From Acanthosepion esculentum (taxonomy: Eukaryota; Mollusca; Cephalopoda; Sepiida; Sepiidae), in contig OZ038498.1 in NCBI GenBank assembly GCA_964036315.1, forward strand, positions 6,322,278 through 6,386,277: a stretch of 64,000 nucleotides of DNA. Direction: 5' to 3'. The notes under the pieces are model-generated. The model did not search any database. It was not told the origin of the DNA and saw nothing but the letters and a program-made list of their open reading frames with translations. Below are positions 23,346 to 35,186 of this stretch, one piece after another. A program made the position numbers and the translations under genes. Within the stretch, counting starts at the first letter, position 1, and every line of letters begins with the position of its first letter.

Positions 23346-23430
23346 ATGACATTAAACAAAAAAAATTATGATGGATTAGTTTTGCATCTCTAAGTTGTTT
23401 AGGAGGGAGAACATTTCTGTTATTGCTTTT

Positions 23431-23612
23431 AATATTATAAATGATAAAAATATTATATAAATATTATAAATGATAAAAATATTATATAAATATTATAAAT
23501 GATATAAATATTATAAATGATAAAAATATTATATAAACATTATAAATGATAAAAATATTATATAAACATTATAAATGATAAAGATATTATATAAATATTA
23601 TAAATGATAAAA
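23431..23612. repeat. 29-bp AT-only minisatellite, about 6 copies
   Basis: The unit TATTATAAATGATAAAAATA + TTATATAAA is repeated, with one shortened copy in the middle. Confidence 0.9.
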
Positions 23613-24135
23613 ACAAGAGAAGAAGCAGCAGAAAAACTGTACTTGGGAAGAAAATGTTTAAAAGTCAAGAAATACAACCCAATATAAGTTATATTTGTTT
23701 GTTGCAGCCTGTTGTCAGCTTGTGATGTCAGAATCAGCCAGTTCTCTGGTGCTTCCAATCTTTTTCTGATGAAAGGCATGAAACTACAAATTTCAAGTCA
23801 GACTTTAAATATAACATAGCTGATAAATTCAAACAAATCAAATTAATCTTTCTCTGATTTAGGAAATACTCCATTTTTTTATTTTACAAGATTTCTGTAC
23901 AACAGACTAAATATTTTGTTAACTAATATAGCTGAGTAACATTGATTTTCATAGCCACTAAGTCTCACCTGTGGACAGGTGATTTTGTAAGCTTGTGATA
24001 AGAAACTCATAATTGTCTGAAAACTTTGAGAATTTAAGGATAACTATTATTTCATGTGTTTTTGTGTTGTTGAATTAATATGTGGATGATCATATAAATC
24101 AAAACAATCTGCCTAGTGCAAAATTCCCATGTGAG

Positions 24136-24184
24136 ATGCATGCCCCATCAGTGGGGCATGGTAATATTTTGGTGGGGCATGCAT
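24136..24184. repeat. Short hairpin repeat (CATGCCCCA arms)
   Basis: CATGCCCCA (24139-24147) and TGGGGCATG (24152-24160) form a perfect 9-bp hairpin with loop TCAG. A third arm, TGGGGCATG, is at 24173-24181. A relative is at 59343-59374. Confidence 0.75.
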
Positions 24185-25190
24185 AGAATGTGCACCCTTC
24201 GACCTACTATACCAACAGAATAAGGGGGGCAATTTGAGAATGAGTTATTAACAGTGAATTGTTTTCTAGTGTGCTCAAATTTCAGTTTGCATTATTATTT
24301 CATGATTAAAATGATCAAAGTATATTACCGAATAAGCTTCCAAATATCTTTTCAAGAAACATTTAACGTCTTAATAGGAAAATTGAGCCTAGATTCTATA
24401 AGCACATAAGTTTAATTCATCTGATCACTTTTTATTTGCATGTTTCAATGAGTTATTAGTGTTTTTCCACTTAACTAACATTGTGCATTTCTTGTACTTG
24501 TAAAATAATGAACTCAAAAGCTTTCCAACGAGTCTGACATAGCTACTCTAAAAACCAGTTCTCACATTTTAAGTGGTATTTTGTTAAGGATAATATTTGT
24601 TTTGTTGTTTTTACCATAACGTCTTGACTGCTGTTCTCTCCAGCCATCACCAGATGCCAGAACGACCTATCAATTAACCTTTTCCAGGCTTTGAACAGAA
24701 TTTTTATGATTCTTAGCAATGTTACTTGAATAATGTATATGAATTTCAGGGCTCTGTCAAACAATAGTATTTTTTATGCCACTCTTTATCTGCTCCATCA
24801 CTACTTCCATGGCATGCATTCTGACAAGCTACATTCCTTACTTGCATCCCCCTGTCCTTTACAAATGGGACCCACCATGCCATGTCCACAAAAGTGAATC
24901 ATCCCCATTTCCCTTCATATTCCATTAGTAAAGAGTAAGTTCCATTCAGACAGTTTTCCTGCATAACCTCATGAATTTCACTTTTTACCTCTTCTCTTAT
25001 GCTCATACCACACAGCATGGTGTCTCTCTAACAAGAGTGGCTCTTGGGTGTTGTGTTGGGTGATCAAATATCTATCTATCTACATATTTAGTTTGATTGA
25101 TGTGAGTTTGTAACCCTAGGTTTCATGTCCTTTGTGATTGTCAGACAATCGCAAATGATATATAATATATAAATAATATATAGAAAAATT
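24185..25190. other. Intron sequence, unclassified
   Basis: 24780-25070 is richer in GC than its neighbours, but I recognise no exon or element there. Confidence 0.35.
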
Positions 25191-25194
25191 GCAC

Positions 25195-25239
25195 ATATAT
25201 ATATATATATATATATAGGATATATATATATATATATAG
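25195..25239. repeat. (TA)n with a GG interruption
   Basis: Two TA runs separated by AGGA. Confidence 0.9.
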
Positions 25240-25345
25240 GATATAGAATCCTAACAAAGTTTTGAAGAAATATCAACTGGAAAATCGTTTCATTGAAACT
25301 AGATTTGATTATGCATTTTATTTATGTATAACTCTCTCTCTCTTG

Positions 25346-25346
<1 letters not shown>

Positions 25347-25394
<48 letters not shown>
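25347..25394. repeat. (TA)n microsatellite
   Basis: A pure TA run of 48 bp, after (CT)n. Confidence 0.95.
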
Positions 25395-25398
<4 letters not shown>

Positions 25399-26667
25399 TA
25401 TATTTTTGAACAGTGGAAATGTAATAATGTTCTTTGTAGTATCTATTTTCTCAATTTATATTAATAAAAAATATTGACCAAATCAATGAAGATGATCTGC
25501 TGAAAAACTTTGCTCATAACATTTCAATCTCATAAATTCTGGGCATGTGTTTCTTTGTATGACTTTTCTGGCATGTTAGGCTATTTTGGAATTTCTTTTT
25601 AAAGATTTTCTGAGGAATCTGATAATCTCTTTCTTGTATTTACTTACTATTTTAGGGGATTAATATTTCCACATGCAGACAGCAAATATTGACCAAAATC
25701 ATAGATAGAAATGAGAAAAAAATTCTTCTGGATTAAAATATTACAATATGAAGAATTCTAAAGAAATATTATGCTGTTTATCTAATAATTTCTGTCAGTG
25801 TGAGATATGTAGGAACTGTAAGTGCTTTCCAAAAGAGACACCTTTATTCATTTTACAACTTAGGAAGACTGTACAGCTCTTTGGATATTTTCTGATGTGT
25901 GTAAAAAGGGCTGCACACAGTTTTAAATTGGACATAGATTAATTAAACCTCCACTCAGTTTTGGTACCTTAGTTTAAAATGAATTTTTGAAAATGGAAAA
26001 GCTTTCTTGAAGCTTTCATTTTAGCTTTAAATAAAAGCTAAATGATTAAATTTATTATTTCCAGTAAGCAAAATACTCTGGTGTATTTCAGATAGAAATT
26101 ATATTGATTGGAATCTCAACTTTTTAGTCACTTGCAGAAATTGTTTAAAATCAACTATTTTAGACACATTTATAAACAAAAGTTAATTCTCGGTTTTAAA
26201 ATCTTCCAAAAATAAAATATACTTTTCTGAAACTTTATTTGAGGAATATTAGCTGATTTAAAGTATAATTAATCTTATTTGAAGTTTAAAATAATGGAGA
26301 AATGGATTTTTAAAACAAAAGCGTAGCGGTGATTGATGCACTTCTTATCACCTTATCAACACTTAACAGGCACCGGAACTTGTTAACAGATCTATTTTTT
26401 GTTCTATGTAGACTTTATCTGTTAAAACATAATTTAAGAAAATGAGGAGTAAGCGTCTTCTTTATAAGTACTCAGTAATCTTAAAAATATTGAAAAATAT
26501 TTCCTGTAATCTAATTTAAGGAATGCTGACTTTAATATTACTATAGTCATCGCTTTTATTTTCTGATAATGTCGTGTATGGTCGACCATACTTTAAAGTT
26601 ATGCCAATGTTATAATTTTAAACATGAATTTTGTTTTATACAATTATTTGTTATTGTTCTTTATACA
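25395..26667. other. Single-copy-looking intron stretch
   Basis: No element or exon recognised. The stretch 26310-26420 (GCGTAGCGGTGATTGATGCA) differs in composition from the surroundings and is not repeated in the window. Confidence 0.4.
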
Positions 26668-26785
26668 AGGGAGTGCTGAAAAGATCTCATCCTAATATAT
26701 ATTCTTCCTAAAATATGACCAACCATTAAATTTTTTTTTTATGGAATGGCTTGTTGGTTGGTCTGAGTACTTTTCAGCATTCCCT
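26668..26785. mobile_element. MITE, 118 bp, mariner-like TIRs
   Basis: The left end is AGGGAGTGCTGAAAAG and the right end CTTTTCAGCATTCCCT, an inverted pair with one mismatch. The interior is AT-rich with GACCAACCA near one end and its complement TTGGTTGGTC near the other. No coding. Confidence 0.7.
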
Positions 26786-26939
26786 CATAATATTTAAGTG
26801 ATGGAACATAAAAAGCAGAGAAAATACAGAGGAAAGTAGAATAAGGAAAACAAGGCAATACAGAAATAAATAAAAAAACAACCTTTTGCAATAAAACTAA
26901 TATTAATAAATGAATAATGACCTGACCTACTTTATGAGA

Positions 26940-27040
26940 TAAGTGCTGAAAAATTCTTGACCTTGCCAACTTCCCAAAATGGCTAAATATTTTCTTTTTT
27001 TGAAGGGCTTCTTGGGCTGTGTACTTTTCAGCACACCCTC
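26940..27040. mobile_element. MITE, 101 bp, same family
   Basis: Ends TAAGTGCTGAAAAATTC and TACTTTTCAGCACACCCTC are inverted copies of the type in the MITE just upstream. Confidence 0.65.
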
Positions 27041-27074
27041 ATATTCTTTTTTCTTTTTTTTTATTTCTTTTTTT

Positions 27075-27138
27075 TTTGTACTGTGGCTTTTCAGGATGTG
27101 AGTGATCATGGCTTTCCACAATTACTTGCCTTTGTAGC
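27075..27138 (-). mobile_element. RTE-type LINE 3' remnant, interrupted by an LTR
   Basis: GATCATGGCTTTCCACAATT ACTTGCCTTTGTAGC matches the family's 3' end. It resumes at 27383 (GTAGCACTGAGTAAG) to about 27470 after the solo LTR. Confidence 0.65.
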
Positions 27139-27382
27139 TGTTATAGCATACCTACGGACGATAATGAGTATGTTTCCATCCCCATAAATACAGTAGTGAA
27201 TACTGTATGTTGGTTGACCGTTGGAGATTCACTGTGGAATTCAATTGACTCACTTCTAGCAGTTGATTACTTCTACACGCTGCTGGTGAATCTTATATGT
27301 GTTGTTCTTGTCCTAAGTATCATTTTTCATTACCAACCTTTGTATGATTATTCTATTCAGTAACCTTTCCTAGGTTATAGCA
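27139..27382 (+). mobile_element. Solo LTR, 244 bp, family A
   Basis: Starts TGTTATAGCATACC and ends GGTTATAGCA, with TG...CA termini. It is flanked by the 5-bp duplication GTAGC (27134-27138; 27383-27387). It matches 44573-44819 (reverse) and 29613-29776. CCATAAATACAG at about 27182 could be the TATA region. No internal retrotransposon genes are present. Confidence 0.8.
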
Positions 27383-27533
27383 GTAGCACTGAGTAAGTTT
27401 TTTCTTTTTACTATATTTCTTAATCCTTTTTCTGCCAACTATTTAAACAATCTGTAGGAAGGTTGGCATTCAAGTATCAAAACTAAATCCCCCCCTTTCT
27501 CTCTCTCTCTCTATATTTATATATATATAAAAG

Positions 27534-27655
27534 TGAACATAGAAGTCAACACTGAGAGGCGAAAGTCTGTTTCATGCTAGATGCAATTATCAGGTCTGAC
27601 GATTGCGTCTAGCATGAAACAGACTGTAGCCTCTAAGTGTTGACTTCTATGTTCA
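27534..27655. repeat. Fold-back hairpin, 54-bp arms
   Basis: Arms 27534-27587 and 27602-27655 match at 50 of 54 positions around a 14-nt loop (TATCAGGTCTGACG). One of the four differences becomes a G-U pair. It is flanked by TA-rich sequence, compatible with a palindromic MITE. A transcribed copy would fold into a long hairpin. Confidence 0.92.
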
Positions 27656-27767
27656 ATTTTATATTTACACATGCTCTATCTCTGATATTGAGCACTTTAT
27701 CCCATAAATATAGCACACCCTAAGACTATATTTCTTAATACATATATATATATATATATATGTACAG

Positions 27768-28511
27768 GGGTTGGGCAAAATAATTGGAACTGTTGCAAAT
27801 TCCACTCCTATATTTCAAAGACCTATTATATTAAGAACTTTAACTAAAGCTTCGTAATTGCAGGTTATATCGATTGTAAATACGTTTATTTATCTAATTT
27901 ACTTTCTTTGCCTTATTTATTTTTAGAATTTAGTAAAATTTAAGCTAAATGCGTGACCACACCAAGTTCGAAAAAGGCTAAATTTTTGTGGAGCTTGCAT
28001 GGCAGGAGCCTCGATCACTAAAGTTGCTAAATTGTTTGGTTTTTCAAGAGCTACCATATCAAGAACTATGACACAATTCAAGAAACAGGGTAAAACCTCT
28101 ATCAAGCATAGCAATTTGGGCTGGATTTGCCAACTTACTGACAGGAACTGACGTGCATTGAAACACAATGTGGTGAAAAATCATCAGACTACTGCAGCCT
28201 TAAGTGACTGCTGAGTTGAATAATCATCTGAATAGTCCAGTTTCTACTAAAACTTTTCGTTGTGAGCTCAATAAGGCTGCATATCATGGAAGAATTGCCG
28301 TAAGGAAACTTCTTCTCTCCACTTGCAACATTCAGAAGTGGTTGAAGTGGTGCAAAGATCACAATGCCTGGTCTGCAGACCAATGGAAGCAAGTCATATT
28401 CCCAACTTCAGGGCAAGTTTATGTGTGGAAACAGCCCAAAGAAGCTTACAACCCTGACTGCCTTCTTCCAACAGTGAAGCATGGAGGTGGATCAGTGATA
28501 GTTTGGCCCGC
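27768..28511 (+). mobile_element. Tc1-like element, 5' two thirds only
   Basis: Same family as 13218-14389. The left TIR is CAGGGGTTGGGCAAAATAAT, then the transposase N-terminus from 27947 (a stop replaces the QIV region) and the catalytic domain up to GGGSVIVWPAI (28511). There similarity stops, and the second and third catalytic residues and the right TIR are missing. The segment holding the first Asp is also deleted (QVIFPTSGQ). Confidence 0.88.
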
Positions 28512-28519
28512 TATATGAT

Positions 28520-28714
28520 ACTCGTGTGTCATGCAACATTTTGATAACCTAATTTTGAAACTAATTTTAACGGGGTTGTATCATGAAATATAAAATTAGC
28601 ATAAGTACTACTGGCCCTGGCTACGCTGTTGACCAAACTATCCATTTACTGTACCCAAAAAGTACAGCTGTATTTAAAATAAACTCCATGTGTTACATGA
28701 GCATATGCCGTGCA

Positions 28715-28768
<54 letters not shown>

Positions 28769-29180
28769 CAAGTGAACTCCTAAGATAATATTTAAAAAAA
28801 TAGACTCTTTTTTTCTAGATAATCAACAAGTCTTAATTAAACTATATATTCATTAAGAAAAACCTTTACTAAATGAATTACAACCACTTTCAAAGATTTT
28901 TATCAAGCTGGAATAAAAATATGAATTAAAAATGAAGATGTGCGAAAGTAAGTGACCCCTTTCATTTACACGCTGTATTTTTGTTTATCATGTTTGCCAG
29001 TGCATATAATTATTTGTGCACATGCAAAAATCAAAATGACACGTGTTCATTTTTTGGGAAAGCTGTGTATACTGCAGTCAAACAATATAACTCATTCTGT
29101 ATGCAAAAGAGTGAGACTAAATTTAAAAAAATATATATGCAGTCATCAAAATAACTTTGTAAAGCTTAAAAAAATTGCAT
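28520..29180. other. Intron sequence with (TG)n(TA)n
   Basis: (TG)n at 28716-28734 passes into (TA)n to 28762. The remainder is unclassified. Confidence 0.45.
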
Positions 29181-29605
29181 AATGATGGAGAAGGCTGCAA
29201 AATGCTATCGAACTGATTTGGAGTGCATGTCTCCACCATGTGACAAATTATTTATAAATAGAACAACTTTAATATGACGGCATCACATTTAAGAAATGGC
29301 TGTTCACCAAAAATAACTGCAAGAGTATGTAGGCATCTAGATCAGCAAGCCCAGGCAAATCCTGTTGTAACCTCTGTGGATCTCCAAAGATCCCTGGCCA
29401 ATGTCAGAATCAATGTGCGGACATCTACAGTGCAATGAAATCTGAACAATGCCAGTCATCAAGGCAGAATGCTTACAAAAAAGCACAAACAACATCAGCA
29501 CAATTATGCCAAAGTTTATATTAATAAGCTAGAAACATTCTGGCAAAAGGATTTATGGCCAGATGAGACCAAACTAGAGCTTTTGGGGAAAAAGAATACT
29601 TGTAC
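29181..29605 (+). pseudogene. Second Tc1-like transposase family, fragment
   Basis: Readable pieces include ARVCRHLDQQAQANP and SRATVQ/NNAGHQGRMLTKKHKQ-like segments, then LETFWQKDLWPDETKLELLG. This is the Tc1 block with the first catalytic Asp (WPDET). The frame shifts several times and the C-terminal half is missing. It is distinct from the family at 13218 and 27768. Confidence 0.75.
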
Positions 29606-29612
29606 TTGTGAG

Positions 29613-29776
29613 TGTTGGAGATTCACTGTGGAATTCACTTGACTCACTTCTAGCAGTTGATTACTTCTACATGCTGCTAGCAAATCTTATATGTGTTGTT
29701 CTTGTCCTAAGTATTATCATTCATTACCAACCTTCATTTGATTATTCTATTCAGTAACCTTTCCTAGGTTACAACA
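29613..29776 (+). mobile_element. Solo LTR family A, 5'-truncated copy
   Basis: Matches 27214-27382 and ends GGTTACAACA followed by GTAGC. The sequence after it (GTAGCCCTTAGTAATTTTTT) matches what follows the LTR at 27383, so both copies share LTR and flanking LINE. Confidence 0.72.
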
Positions 29777-29829
29777 GTAGCCCTTAGTAATTTTTTTTCT
29801 TTTTGCTATATTTCTTAATCTTTGTTATT

Positions 29830-30404
29830 ATGCCATTTGACCATCTGGTGTCTATTGATGAAGATAACTTTCTAGAAATATCAAATTGAACTCTTTATTT
29901 AATCTACGTTAATAGATTGTTCTCGTTCTACCATCCATGTCTCAGGATATCTCATCTCGTTCATTTTTTGTCTTGCTTAATTATTACTCACTGTGTTTCC
30001 TCTCAGTCTAAATCTGTACAACCTGACACAAGGATTGAACTCACAATTACTATGATACCAAATTCACAAGAAACAACTGTTTAATCCTCTAGATTATTGT
30101 CCCATGAGATAATCCTGAAGCTAGAAGTTGGAGCCTTAAACCCCAGAAATTAAGACTGAGATTTCCACGGTAACTGATTACAATCAGTTTCAGGGTGCTG
30201 AGATATATTACAAAGGAAAATATTTAAATTGCATATTTACAAAACAATATTAGCAGTATATTTGATAATAATTTTATACTTTTTCTTTTATTATTTTATT
30301 ATTATTATTTTAAAAGTATATATAGCAATATATTTGGTATATTTGATGACAAACTGTTTACTCCAACATCCAATGCAAAATATATATATGTTTTTATGCG
30401 TGTA
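29830..30404. other. Intron sequence, unclassified
   Basis: Contains a degenerate tRNA B-box-like region near 30030 and AT-rich sequence. No exon. Confidence 0.35.
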
Positions 30405-31378
30405 GGGGGCAGTGGACATGGGCATGTGGCTGAGTAGTTAGAATGTTTTCATTTTGACAATGTGACCTGGGTTTGAATCTCACCATAGTCTGTTTGTCAG
30501 GAAGGAGACTTCCTGATGTTATTGGACTGGAGGGGTTGGTCCAAGCCTGCAGCACCTTTGGAAAGTGCCTGAAAACCACACCCACAGGTTGACCCAAGCC
30601 TTGTGAGTGAACTTAGGTAGACGGAACCCTTGGGTGCTGTTGATAGCTGTGTTAGCACAAAGTCACTAGTCATTGTGGCTGAGGGCTTGAGCGTGCTGGC
30701 CTTGTTCAAATTCTTGATCATGCTAGATAACAAGCTCTTTCCTAGAAACTGTAACTAAGGTCTGCTCAGCATAGTTGCAGTATGAACCACAGGTGGGCTC
30801 TGTGGGTTTTGACTAAACACAAATGTGCCTGAGCACGCGTCTTCAATAGGAATTGGCTAGCTGCCCTCGTAGACAGGTATCCTTGAATACGAGTGGCCAG
30901 CTATGCATACATACAGGGGACATTGGGCAGAAGTAGTACCTTTGTTATTCAGCTGCTGCAACTTTTTTTGAGGTGGACAGGCAACACTGGTCTTCACCCA
31001 TCCCCTAAATCTCTCATGTACTGGATCCAGGTGCCACACCCCTGTAAAGCACTTCAGCAGGTGGGCTAAAACATGTGAAGGGGTAGTGTTTACACTTCAC
31101 TACTAGGTGGATGATCTGCAAAAGCGGACAATGGCTGGAGAATGGATTCAAAATCAAGTGCTTAGACCTAAGGTGCCGCCAAGTTATCTAAAATGTCTCT
31201 GAAAAGATTACGAAGCAAGTGAAGCAAAATATAACTATGCCAGATAAGTTGAGGCCCAGATTAACAACAACCACACATCCCATTGATTTAGACCATTATG
31301 AAAAAGAGTTAGTGTGGCTTCTGCATTCAGATCTGCCCTACGTTTACAAAAGTCAAGGGGATGATGATGATGATGATT
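30405..31378 (+). mobile_element. tRNA-derived repeat with long GC-rich body and (GAT)n end
   Basis: The tRNA-like head is at 30424-30486 (GTGGCTGAGTAGTTAGAATG; GGGTTTGAATCTC). A body of ~0.9 kb, clearly richer in GC than its surroundings, follows and closes at (GAT)n, 31361-31377. A SINE head fused to a LINE-type body is one reading; two adjacent repeats is another. No protein could be read. Confidence 0.5.
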
Positions 31379-31829
31379 AGCAATGCAATTCAATAACTTG
31401 TAAAATTTATTTCCAATGAATTCATATAATAAAAGTTTCATTCTGTATTTATTTAGTAAATAATTTCTAGATCAAATCTTCCATTATATGCAACATATTT
31501 GTATAGCAAACAAAAACAAAATTCCATTATGGAAATCCTGGAAGATAATTAAAGAAACATTTTATGAAGACATAAGCATTTTGCTGCACAGACACTATGT
31601 CAGCACACTTTCATATGGCAATTTTCTTTGTCATATTATTACAACACTGGAATAGGAAATAATTTTGCATCGTAAGAGGTTTTAAGTAAATAGACTTAAT
31701 GATATTGCTTAGCATTAGAAGTCTGACAGAATTTGCAAATTTCAATTCAGATAACTTGAAAATAAATACTTGAAGGAGAAAATGAAATAAGAAAATGACC
31801 AATTTGAATATTTTGTAAAGAATTTATGC

Positions 31830-31879
<50 letters not shown>

Positions 31880-31983
31880 AAATAGCATATATTTTATATT
31901 ACAAGGGATTTCACCAATAATTGCATTAATATTGCTAATTAATTCAAGGTATGATTAACTCTCTGTAATATATATATATATAT
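31379..31983. other. AT-rich intron with two (TA)n runs
   Basis: (TA)n at 31843-31876 and 31968-31987. Nothing else recognised. Confidence 0.5.
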
Positions 31984-32902
31984 ATATTAAAAAGAAGAGA
32001 GAAACCACAAACATTTTTGATTGTAATGTGGATTTTAAAAAAAAATATATAATATGCTTTATTTTCCATAATTTTGCAATATGTTTTGGGTCCTGCAACC
32101 CTCATCAGGCAAAGAGTGGATATTTCCACATATTATTAAAATGAATTAATATTCCTTATGTTTTTTCGATGTTAAACATTCTCTTTTTTTTGTGTGGTAG
32201 TGATACAAATGTCTTTCTTGGACTGGCAGTGAGAAAGTTCTGCTTGAAAGGTAATAAAACAAGATTGATCTGAGAAAGGGTGAGTAAAGATATCTGTATT
32301 CTTGTCTTCTAATAACCCCTGTATGTTCGTAGATTTATTTCCATTTTTGTATTGTGTGTGTTTTTGCTATTATGCATGTGTATATGTATATTCCCTCTCT
32401 ATACATACATACATACATACTGTCTTATTCTAAGAAATTAGTATACATATATATACATACATATACAAACATACATGCACACACTTCCTATGTATGTGCT
32501 TGTGAGTAGTCTATTTGTTTTTGCCAATATTTATGTATATATTCATGCTCCACAGATACCCACATGTAAGTGTGTGCATATGCATGTCATTTTTCGACCA
32601 CTGTATTCGGCCATTATGTGTGCATGTTGTGAGTTTTTGTGTGTGGGGTTATAATCTATTTAGTGCTGGTTTAAATTTGTTTATGAAATTTTTTTCTTGT
32701 ATATCTAGGTAAGAATAATTGTCTGTTTGATATATTGGCATAATTTTAAATTCACCCTGGTTACATTTATAGATGTGTTGTGATACAAAGAATTTTCTGT
32801 TGTCTGGTAATTTGATGTTGCTTTTGTGAAGGGAAACTCTGTTGTTTAGTGTTTGGTTGATACCTATATATGACTTCTTGCAATTTGTGCATTTGAGTCT
32901 AA
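31984..32902 (-). repeat. Left inverted arm of the PLE
   Basis: Reverse complement of 34682-35632, diverged and with different microsatellite content. It carries the reversed GIY-YIG coding end (about 32660-32902). On the minus strand it has a hammerhead-like core at 32108-32083 with canonical CTGATGA and a GGGT/ACCC stem; the following GAAA is AAAA. Confidence 0.85.
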
Positions 32903-32999
32903 ACTAGCATTGAGATTTCAGACTAAAAGAAACATTTAATAATAACAAAAACATTACAGATGAGTAATTAATAAAAAAACAAATCCAATTTATTCCCAA

Positions 33000-34353
33000 A
33001 TAAAAATAACAATACCAATGAGCTAAGTATATTTTTTGAAAAACTCTGGAACCTCGACCTACAAGAAAAATCCAAACCATTCGACAACCTCACATACAGA
33101 CAAAGACTAGCCTTAGAGAGCATCCGAAAAAATAGTAACATAATTATAAAAGAAGCAGATAAAGGCAGCGCCATAGTGATCATGGACAGAACATACTATA
33201 AAACAAAAATTCTAGAAACACTAGAGGATAGGAACAACTACAAATGAATTGACACTAACATAGACAAAAACATTTTATCAAAAATTACAAAACTCTGCAC
33301 AACACATAATAAAATATTAACAAAAAAGAAAAGAATTTCCTTCAAACTTTGTACCAAAAACAAGCAATTTCTGCGAATTGCCAAAAATTCACAAATTGAG
33401 TGAAATAAAAGCAGCTATCCAGACACAAAAATCTGAATACATTAGCATCCCAAACCCCAGTGACCTTACATTCAGACCCATAGTAGCAGGACCAACCTGT
33501 CCAGCTAGCAGACTCAGTAACTTAATAGACACAATACTACAACCATTTACTAAGCAAATTAAAAGCTACCTCAGAGGTGATATTCACTTCCTTAGCTCCA
33601 TAGCACAAAAAGTAGATCCGGGAACACTTATGGCAACTTTTGACATTAGTAGCCTATATAGCAACATAGGCCATGAATTAGGTAAACAGGCAATCTCATT
33701 CTGGATTCATTATCAATAGTATAGACCTAATTCTAACTAATAACACCTTTGAATTTGACAACAAGAACTATATCCAAACCCTAGGTACCGCAATGGGAAC
33801 AAACATGGCACCAACATATGCCACCCTAACATTAGCTTGCCTAGAGAAAAACCTCTATGAAAAGATAGAACAAATATATTTTGAAAATAGAAAAACCCAC
33901 TTCACTAAATCTTGGAAGCAATACTTAGATGATTGCTTCATTTTCTGGAAATCCTCATGGGGTGATATTAACCAATTCTACACTCTACTTCAGAACTTAC
34001 ACCTAAAAATCAAATTCACCCACGAATATAATTTCATCAAATTACCATTTTTAGATATACTCATTAGAAATACAAACAACCACATAATCACAGATATCTA
34101 CCACAAACCTACAGACACCCAACAATATCTTAATTTCAAAAGCCATCACCCAAAAATCTGCCTGAAATCCATCCCCTATTCTCTAGCACTTAGGGTTTGT
34201 ACTATAGTGACTGACAAACACCTCCAAAAAACTCACCTAGGAGAAGTACATACAACTCTAAAAAAACGAGGCTACCTCACAACACTAATAAACAAAGGTT
34301 TTGAAGATGCAAAAAATTCCTTTAGACCAACTACGAAATGCAAAGAAACGTAA
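33000..34353 (+). pseudogene. PLE reverse transcriptase, broken
   Basis: PLE RT motifs occur in order. There is IIIKEADKGSAIVIMD (33130-33190), a stop at 33245, PKIHKL, FRPIVAGPTCPASRLSNLID and motif A LMATFDISSLYSNI (33378-33719). After a frameshift come motif B GTNMAPTYATLTLACLEKNL, motif C QYLDDCFIFW with both Asp intact, LPFLDILIRN, and HKPTDTQQYLNF (33793-34353). It is far better preserved than the PLE at 4200-5720, but at least two frame breaks make it non-functional. Confidence 0.9.
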
Positions 34354-34614
34354 CGTCGAACAAACTCTAGCATATGTCTCAACACAAAACAAGAACAATC
34401 CAGAACTATTTACAGAAATTACAAGAAATCTAGACCTACTTAGCAAGAATGACAAACTGAAAAATATACTAAAAACAACCAAAATAATTAAAAGCAAACA
34501 CCAATCTAAAAACATGAAACACATTTAACCAACACACAAGACAGGGAGTCACAAAATGGAACAAAAAAAGATATGGGGTTTGTGACATCATTATAGAAGG
34601 AAACGCCTACACTT

Positions 34615-34941
34615 TTGAAAACCCCCAAAACAACATTCATAATAAATAAAAATTTAAACTCCAACTCCAAAGATGTGATTTATGTACACAAATGCATAAA
34701 ATGCAAGAAGACATATATATGTATCAGCCAAGCACTAAACAACAGAGTTTCCCTTCACAGAAGTAACATCAAATTACCAGACAATAGAAAACTCTTTGTA
34801 TCACAACACATCTATAAATGTAACCAGGGTGAATTTAAAATTATGCTAACAAACATTATGCCAACAGAGAATTACTCTTACCTACAAATACAAGAAAAAA
34901 ACTTCATAAACACATTTAAACCAGCACTAAATAGATCATAA
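34615..34941 (+). pseudogene. PLE GIY-YIG endonuclease domain, decayed
   Basis: VIYVHKCIKCKKTYICIS matches the first half of the PLE GIY-YIG domain with its conserved Cys pair; the usual YIG is YIC. LNNRVSLHRSNI carries the expected Arg and His. The domain nicks target DNA in active PLEs. It is separated from the RT by frame changes between 34353 and 34615. The linker 34301-34528 has an open frame rich in Lys and Asn. Confidence 0.75.
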
Positions 34942-35133
34942 CCCCACACACAACATGCACACATAATGGCCAAATAGAGTGATCGAACCATTGACATGCA
35001 TACGCATACACTTACATGTATCTGTGGAGCACGAATATATATACATGTATATATATATATATACACACATATTTGCAAAAACAAATAGACTACTCACAAG
35101 CACACACATGAACCTTACACAACATAGTGTGTA

Positions 35134-35186
<53 letters not shown>

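Noticed and set aside
30424..30486. tRNA gene
   Set aside because: A and B boxes are present but the cloverleaf does not close; the head leads into a repeat body.
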